From: Prevotella sp. CAG:485
GTDB lineage: Bacteria; Bacteroidota; Bacteroidia; Bacteroidales; Muribaculaceae
Direction of reading: 5' to 3'
Assembly: GCA_000437495.1 (NCBI GenBank)
Contig: FR897887.1
Location: 18,869-45,625 of the forward strand
DNA length: 26,757 bases
Shown: one piece after another, positions 23,403 through 26,757 of the stretch
Numbering within the stretch: the first letter of the stretch is position 1
How the letters are laid out: the number at the start of each line of letters is the position of its first letter
Translations under genes and position numbers: made by a program
Notes under the pieces: generated by a model
What the model saw: only the letters and a program-made list of their open reading frames with translations
Told to the model about the DNA's origin: nothing
The model's database searches: none

Positions 23403-25061
23403 ATGAAAATCAGCCAACTACTTGTGGCGATAGGTCTCAGCGCGCTTCTTGCGCCGATGAGTGCCGACGCATGTACCAATCTCATAGCAGGCAAGAAGGC
23501 CACCGTCGACGGCTCGACGATGGTAACATACGCCGCTGACTCTCATACCCTTTTCGGAGCCTTGTATCACCAGGCTGCCGCCGACCACAAACCGGGCACC
23601 ATGTGCAAGGTGATTGAATGGGACACGGGCAAATACTTGGGCGAGATTCCGGAAGTGCCCCACACTTATAATGTGGTTGGCAATATGAACGAGCATCAGC
23701 TTGTAATTGCCGAATCTACATGGGGAGGCCTCCCGGAACTGGTCGACACCACCGGCAAGAGCATCATTGACTACGGTTCGCTCATCTACATAACTCTGCA
23801 GCGTGCCAAGACTGCCCGCGAAGCCATCGACATCATGGCCGATTTGGTAAACAAATACGGCTATGCATCGTCGGGCGAAAGCTTCTCCATTGCCGACCCC
23901 AATGAGGTTTGGGTAATGGAAATGATAGGCAAAGGCGCCGAGAAGGGTGCCGTGTGGGTGGCTGTGCGTATTCCCGACGAGGCTATCTCCGGCCACGCCA
24001 ACGAACCGCGCATCCGCAAGGTGAATTTCAAGGACAAGGAGAATGTGAAGTATGCCAAAGACCTGATTCCGTTTGCCAAACGCCGCGGATACTTCAAGGG
24101 CAAGGATGCCGACTTCTCGTTTGCCGACGCCTTCGAGCATCACACCATGTCAACGCGCCGCGGCTGCGACGCCCGTGTGTGGAGCTTCTTCCGCCGTTTC
24201 AACAAGGATGCCGAGAAATATTACGACTGGTGCGCCGGCAAGAGCAATGAGCCTATGCCGCTCTATATCATCCCCGACCGCAAGGTGTCGCTGCAGGATA
24301 TGCAGGCCCGCATGCGCGACCATTTCGAGGATACTCCGTTTAACATGACGTCTGACCCGGGCATGGGTCCCGACAGTGTGCCTTATCGCTGGCGCCCGAT
24401 GGATTACACGGTAAACGGCAAAAATTATTGCATGGAACGTGCCATTGCCACGCAGCAAACAGGCTGGCACTTTGTGAGCCAGAGCCGCGCCAATGTGCCC
24501 GACCCCGTGGGCGGCATTCTCTGGTTCGGCACCGACGACACCAACACTTCGGTGTATATGCCTTTCTACTGCTCGCTGACGGAGATTCCGGAAGAGGTGC
24601 GCGTGGGTAACGGCGATTTGCTCACCTTCTCCCCCACTTCAAACTTCTGGATGACCAACTGGGTGGCTAACCAGGCCTATAACCGCTACGATCTGATGAT
24701 ACCCGACATTCGCCGGGTGCAAGGCGCTCTTGAGGAGGGTTTCATTGCCGAGCGTGCAGGCAAGGAGGCCGAGCTGATAGCTCTGTATGAGGCCGGAAAC
24801 ACCGACGCTCTGCAGAAAGCCGTAAACGCCGATGCCGCCAAGGTGGCCAAGAAAGCCACTGACAGCTATCGCGATCTGGGTCAGTATCTGCTGGTTCGCT
24901 TCCTCGACGGCAACCGCAAGAAGGTGAATGCCGACCACTCGTTCAAACGCTCTGCCACCGGCATGCCGGTAAGTCCTGATTTCCCGGGATATAACAAGGC
25001 ATATTACGAGAATATTGTAAACAAGACGGGCGATCACTTTCTGGTGCCCAAAGGGGAATAA
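23403..25061 (+). CDS. Secreted C69-family dipeptidase (Ntn-hydrolase fold)
   Basis: The product is 552 residues, normal for the Bacteroidetes members of peptidase family C69. A signal peptide (about 1-23, MKISQLLVAIGL to SADA) is followed directly by Cys24 in DACTNLIAGKKATVDGS. In this family the Cys becomes the N-terminal nucleophile after processing. Other typical segments are NEHQLVIAESTWGG, DYGSLIYITLQRAKTAREAI, GESFSIADPNEVWVMEMIGKG (shared family core) and HTMSTRRGCDARVWSFFRRF. It should release dipeptides from peptides in the periplasm or outside the cell. Only 3 bp separate its stop from the start of the RCC1 gene, so the two are one operon. The exact substrate is not known. Confidence 0.93.
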   Translation: MKISQLLVAIGLSALLAPMSADACTNLIAGKKATVDGSTMVTYAADSHTLFGALYHQAAADHKPGTMCKVIEWDTGKYLGEIPEVPHTYNVVGNMNEHQLVIAESTWGGLPELVDTTGKSIIDYGSLIYITLQRAKTAREAIDIMADLVNKYGYASSGESFSIADPNEVWVMEMIGKGAEKGAVWVAVRIPDEAISGHANEPRIRKVNFKDKENVKYAKDLIPFAKRRGYFKGKDADFSFADAFEHHTMSTRRGCDARVWSFFRRFNKDAEKYYDWCAGKSNEPMPLYIIPDRKVSLQDMQARMRDHFEDTPFNMTSDPGMGPDSVPYRWRPMDYTVNGKNYCMERAIATQQTGWHFVSQSRANVPDPVGGILWFGTDDTNTSVYMPFYCSLTEIPEEVRVGNGDLLTFSPTSNFWMTNWVANQAYNRYDLMIPDIRRVQGALEEGFIAERAGKEAELIALYEAGNTDALQKAVNADAAKVAKKATDSYRDLGQYLLVRFLDGNRKKVNADHSFKRSATGMPVSPDFPGYNKAYYENIVNKTGDHFLVPKGE

Positions 25062-25064
25062 TTG

Positions 25065-26093
25065 ATGAGGAAAGTAATTTTGCTGCTGTGTGCGATGGCC
25101 AGCTTCCTGGCGATGCCGTTCATCGCTCATGCTCAAAGCAAGTATAAAGACATTGCCGCTGGTCTGCAGCATGCCATGGTGCTGAAAACTGACGGCACGC
25201 TGTGGACGTTCGGGCTCAACAGCGATGGTCAGCTCGGCGACGGCACCCGCACTAACCGCGACAAGCCGGTCAAGATTCTTGACAATGTATCGAAGATAAC
25301 AGCCGGCGAACGCTGCAGCTATGCTCTTCGCAACGACGGCACGCTGTGGGCCTGGGGTCGCAATGACTTTGGTCTGTTGGGCGATGGCACCAATGTCGAC
25401 CGCCTGCGTCCGGTACGTATCCTCAGCGGCGTCAAGGACGTCGTGGCCGGCAACAATCATTGTGCTGCCATACTCACCGACGGAACCCTGTGGACATGGG
25501 GTGACAATGCATGGCTGCAGCTCGGCGACTATACGGACGAGAACCGCAACAGCCCGGTGAAGGTGATGCGCGGCATCTCTACAGTAGCCTGTGGCGGCCG
25601 CATGACCGGCGCCATCGGCAAGGACGGAGTGCGCTGGGGTTGGGGCGACAACCGCTACGGACAACTCGGCGATGGCACTACGGAATATCCCGAAGGTCCT
25701 ACCAAAGTTACCGGCATGAAAATGCAGAAGCTGGCCATGGGCTGGGAACACGTCATGGGCCTGACCCCCGCCGGCGTCCTCTACACCTGGGGCGCCAACG
25801 ATGCCGGACAGCTTGGCGACGGCACTACCACCGAACGTACGTCGCCCGTGAGAATTTTAAGCGGAGTGAAAGATATGGCCGCCTTCGACTTCACCTCGTT
25901 TGCCATCCTCACCGACGGCACTCTCTACGGTTGGGGACGCAATGACCACGGCCAGCTCGGCGATGGCACCACCACCGACAAGCAACGTCCCGTGAAGCTC
26001 CGCAGTAACATCAGCAAAGAAGCTGCCGGAGGCAGCTTCACCATGTTCCTGACCACCAACGGAGACCTGCTCGTTACCGGCACCATCAAATAG
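25065..26093 (+). CDS. Secreted RCC1-repeat protein, second copy in the window
   Basis: The product is 342 residues from the ATG at 25065. A TTG three bases earlier is in frame, but AAGGGG at 25051-25056 is a purine-rich ribosome site well placed for the ATG. A signal peptide ends near AHAQS (about 21-25). Six full repeats of about 50 residues (for example DGTLWTFGLNSDGQLGDGT and AGVLYTWGANDAGQLGDGT) are followed by a short last unit, GGSFTMFLTTNGDLLVTG, that probably closes a propeller. Blade 4 deviates (KDGVRWGWGDN). It is a shorter relative of the 397-residue protein at 1311-2504, which has seven full units. It is co-transcribed with the C69 peptidase, which suggests a shared extracytoplasmic job, though no direct evidence shows that. 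Confidence 0.88.
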   Translation: MRKVILLLCAMASFLAMPFIAHAQSKYKDIAAGLQHAMVLKTDGTLWTFGLNSDGQLGDGTRTNRDKPVKILDNVSKITAGERCSYALRNDGTLWAWGRNDFGLLGDGTNVDRLRPVRILSGVKDVVAGNNHCAAILTDGTLWTWGDNAWLQLGDYTDENRNSPVKVMRGISTVACGGRMTGAIGKDGVRWGWGDNRYGQLGDGTTEYPEGPTKVTGMKMQKLAMGWEHVMGLTPAGVLYTWGANDAGQLGDGTTTERTSPVRILSGVKDMAAFDFTSFAILTDGTLYGWGRNDHGQLGDGTTTDKQRPVKLRSNISKEAAGGSFTMFLTTNGDLLVTGTIK

Positions 26094-26126
26094 CCATCAG
26101 CGTTATATTTTCAAAAAAATAAATTA

Positions 26127-26168
26127 CAGTCCGAAAGATTCCCACATCTTTCGGACTGTTATATTTAT
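26127..26168. terminator. Rho-independent terminator after the peptidase/RCC1 operon
   Basis: CAGTCCGAAAGAT (26127-26139) pairs perfectly with ATCTTTCGGACTG (26146-26158) around a six-base loop, followed by TTATATTTATT on the plus strand. Upstream A-rich DNA (26112-26125) could also serve the minus-strand gene ending at 26186. Confidence 0.82.
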
Positions 26169-26185
26169 TACAATAAAATTCCCTC

Positions 26186-26757
26186 TCAAGAAGGATTTTC
26201 AGATGATGGATTTATCTGCTTGGACACAAAGTAATTACCTTTGTTAAAATGAATTCCTGAAATGCCGGGATAATCGTTCCTTTGATCATCCTCGTTCAGA
26301 TTCAGGCTTTTGACAGTGTATCCGATCAAGTTGTTCGACAGTGTATACAGATTTGACAACACGCTGTCTTTGAACTGGTTCTTGGCAAAAAGCTGACCCT
26401 CATAGTTGATCTTTTCCTTGTCGGAGTCAAACAGATTCTGACAAAGTGTTATCCCGGTATTGTTCAGACCATCGCCCTCAAACAAAAAGTTTCCGGTGCA
26501 ATCGGAGAAACGGTTCTGCGACACTTTGAGGCGGCAGTCTTTCATATCGAACAAGGCCATGGCAGAGCCGTCAAATAGTGAGTTACCTTCTATGTAGATG
26601 GAGTTGTTTTTCATGTTATGCACCTCGTTTCTGAAGAGGAACTGGTCGCGACATCTAAGCACCAGTCCGTAACCAACAGCCTCGTTGTTACAGAATCTCA
26701 CGGAGTTGCTGTCGGTTTTCTTGCATGGAACACAATGCAGCAACGACACCGGATTTT
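26186..26757 (-). CDS. C-terminal part of a right-handed beta-helix-like protein (cut by window edge)
   Basis: The frame is open to the window's end, so only about 190 C-terminal residues are visible and the start is unknown. The apparent GTG at 26749 is unlikely to be the true start, since in-frame codons upstream (Pro, Asn) continue without a stop. The sequence has repeating short strands with Asn and Phe ladders, such as CNNEAVGYGLVLRC, NNSIYIEGNSLFDGS, SQNRFSDCTGNFLFEG, CQNLFDSD and FAKNQFKDS. This is the style of NosD/pectate-lyase-type parallel beta-helix proteins. It has lower GC and more Asn/Lys than its neighbours. No catalytic residues can be named; a secreted or surface protein is likely. 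Confidence 0.6.
   Translation of the reverse strand, partial: NPVSLLHCVPCKKTDSNSVRFCNNEAVGYGLVLRCRDQFLFRNEVHNMKNNSIYIEGNSLFDGSAMALFDMKDCRLKVSQNRFSDCTGNFLFEGDGLNNTGITLCQNLFDSDKEKINYEGQLFAKNQFKDSVLSNLYTLSNNLIGYTVKSLNLNEDDQRNDYPGISGIHFNKGNYFVSKQINPSSENPS

Noticed and set aside
24639..25751. A 370-codon minus-strand open frame across the peptidase and RCC1 genes
   Set aside because: It runs antisense to two clear families and shows only repeat mirror patterns of the RCC1 gene.
1..26757. CRISPR arrays, tRNA or rRNA genes, integrases, phage genes
   Set aside because: No regularly spaced repeats, cloverleaf-type sequence, rRNA-like stretch or recombinase protein was seen anywhere in the window.

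Overview
The window looks like a chromosome segment of a gut anaerobe of the order Bacteroidales, probably a Muribaculaceae-type organism. Evidence: a SusC/SusD pair with SusE/SusF-like lipoproteins, many signal peptides and lipoboxes, a rubrerythrin, a secreted C69 peptidase, a GLUG-motif giant with a C-terminus resembling a type IX secretion sorting domain, and repeated Bacteroidetes-type promoters (-7 TAnnTTTG with TTTG/TTG about 17-22 nt upstream). The family-level taxonomy is inferred from overall resemblance and GC-rich coding style; no rRNA is present to confirm it.

Layout. (1) 1-1279: a plus-strand Bcr/CflA-type MFS exporter. (2) 3440-1311, minus strand: a zinc-ribbon membrane protein followed by a seven-bladed RCC1-repeat secreted protein. 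(3) 3473-3771: a ~300 bp non-coding element with ~36 bp imperfect terminal inverted repeats bounded by TA, read as a MITE. (4) 11189-3962, minus strand: a SusC-SusD-SusE-like-SusF-like glycan import operon ending at a bidirectional terminator. No glycoside hydrolase or regulator is visible with it. (5) 16364-11753, minus strand: a tightly packed four-gene operon of two paralogous lipoproteins (DUF4836-like), an ABC ATPase with divergent motifs and an FtsX/MacB-type permease. (6) 16415-16675: a non-coding gap with a promoter-to-terminator unit that may encode a small RNA. (7) 17488-16676, minus strand: an outer-membrane beta-barrel protein, preceded by a long non-coding stretch with a 24 bp inverted repeat, a promoter and two terminator-like hairpins. 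(8) 18200-18742, plus strand: rubrerythrin with its own promoter, ending at a bidirectional terminator shared with (9) 23177-18858, minus strand: a 1439-residue GLUG-repeat secreted protein. (10) 23403-26093, plus strand: a C69 dipeptidase and a second RCC1 protein in one operon, with a terminator. (11) 26757-26186, minus strand: the C-terminal part of a beta-helix-like protein cut by the window edge.

Most of the window serves the cell envelope: glycan capture and import, envelope lipoproteins with an ABC system, secreted repeat proteins and a secreted peptidase. Rubrerythrin gives peroxide defence. The least explained parts are the lipoprotein/ABC operon, the zinc-ribbon/RCC1 pair, and the structured non-coding regions at 3473-3771, 16486-16633 and 17655-17890.
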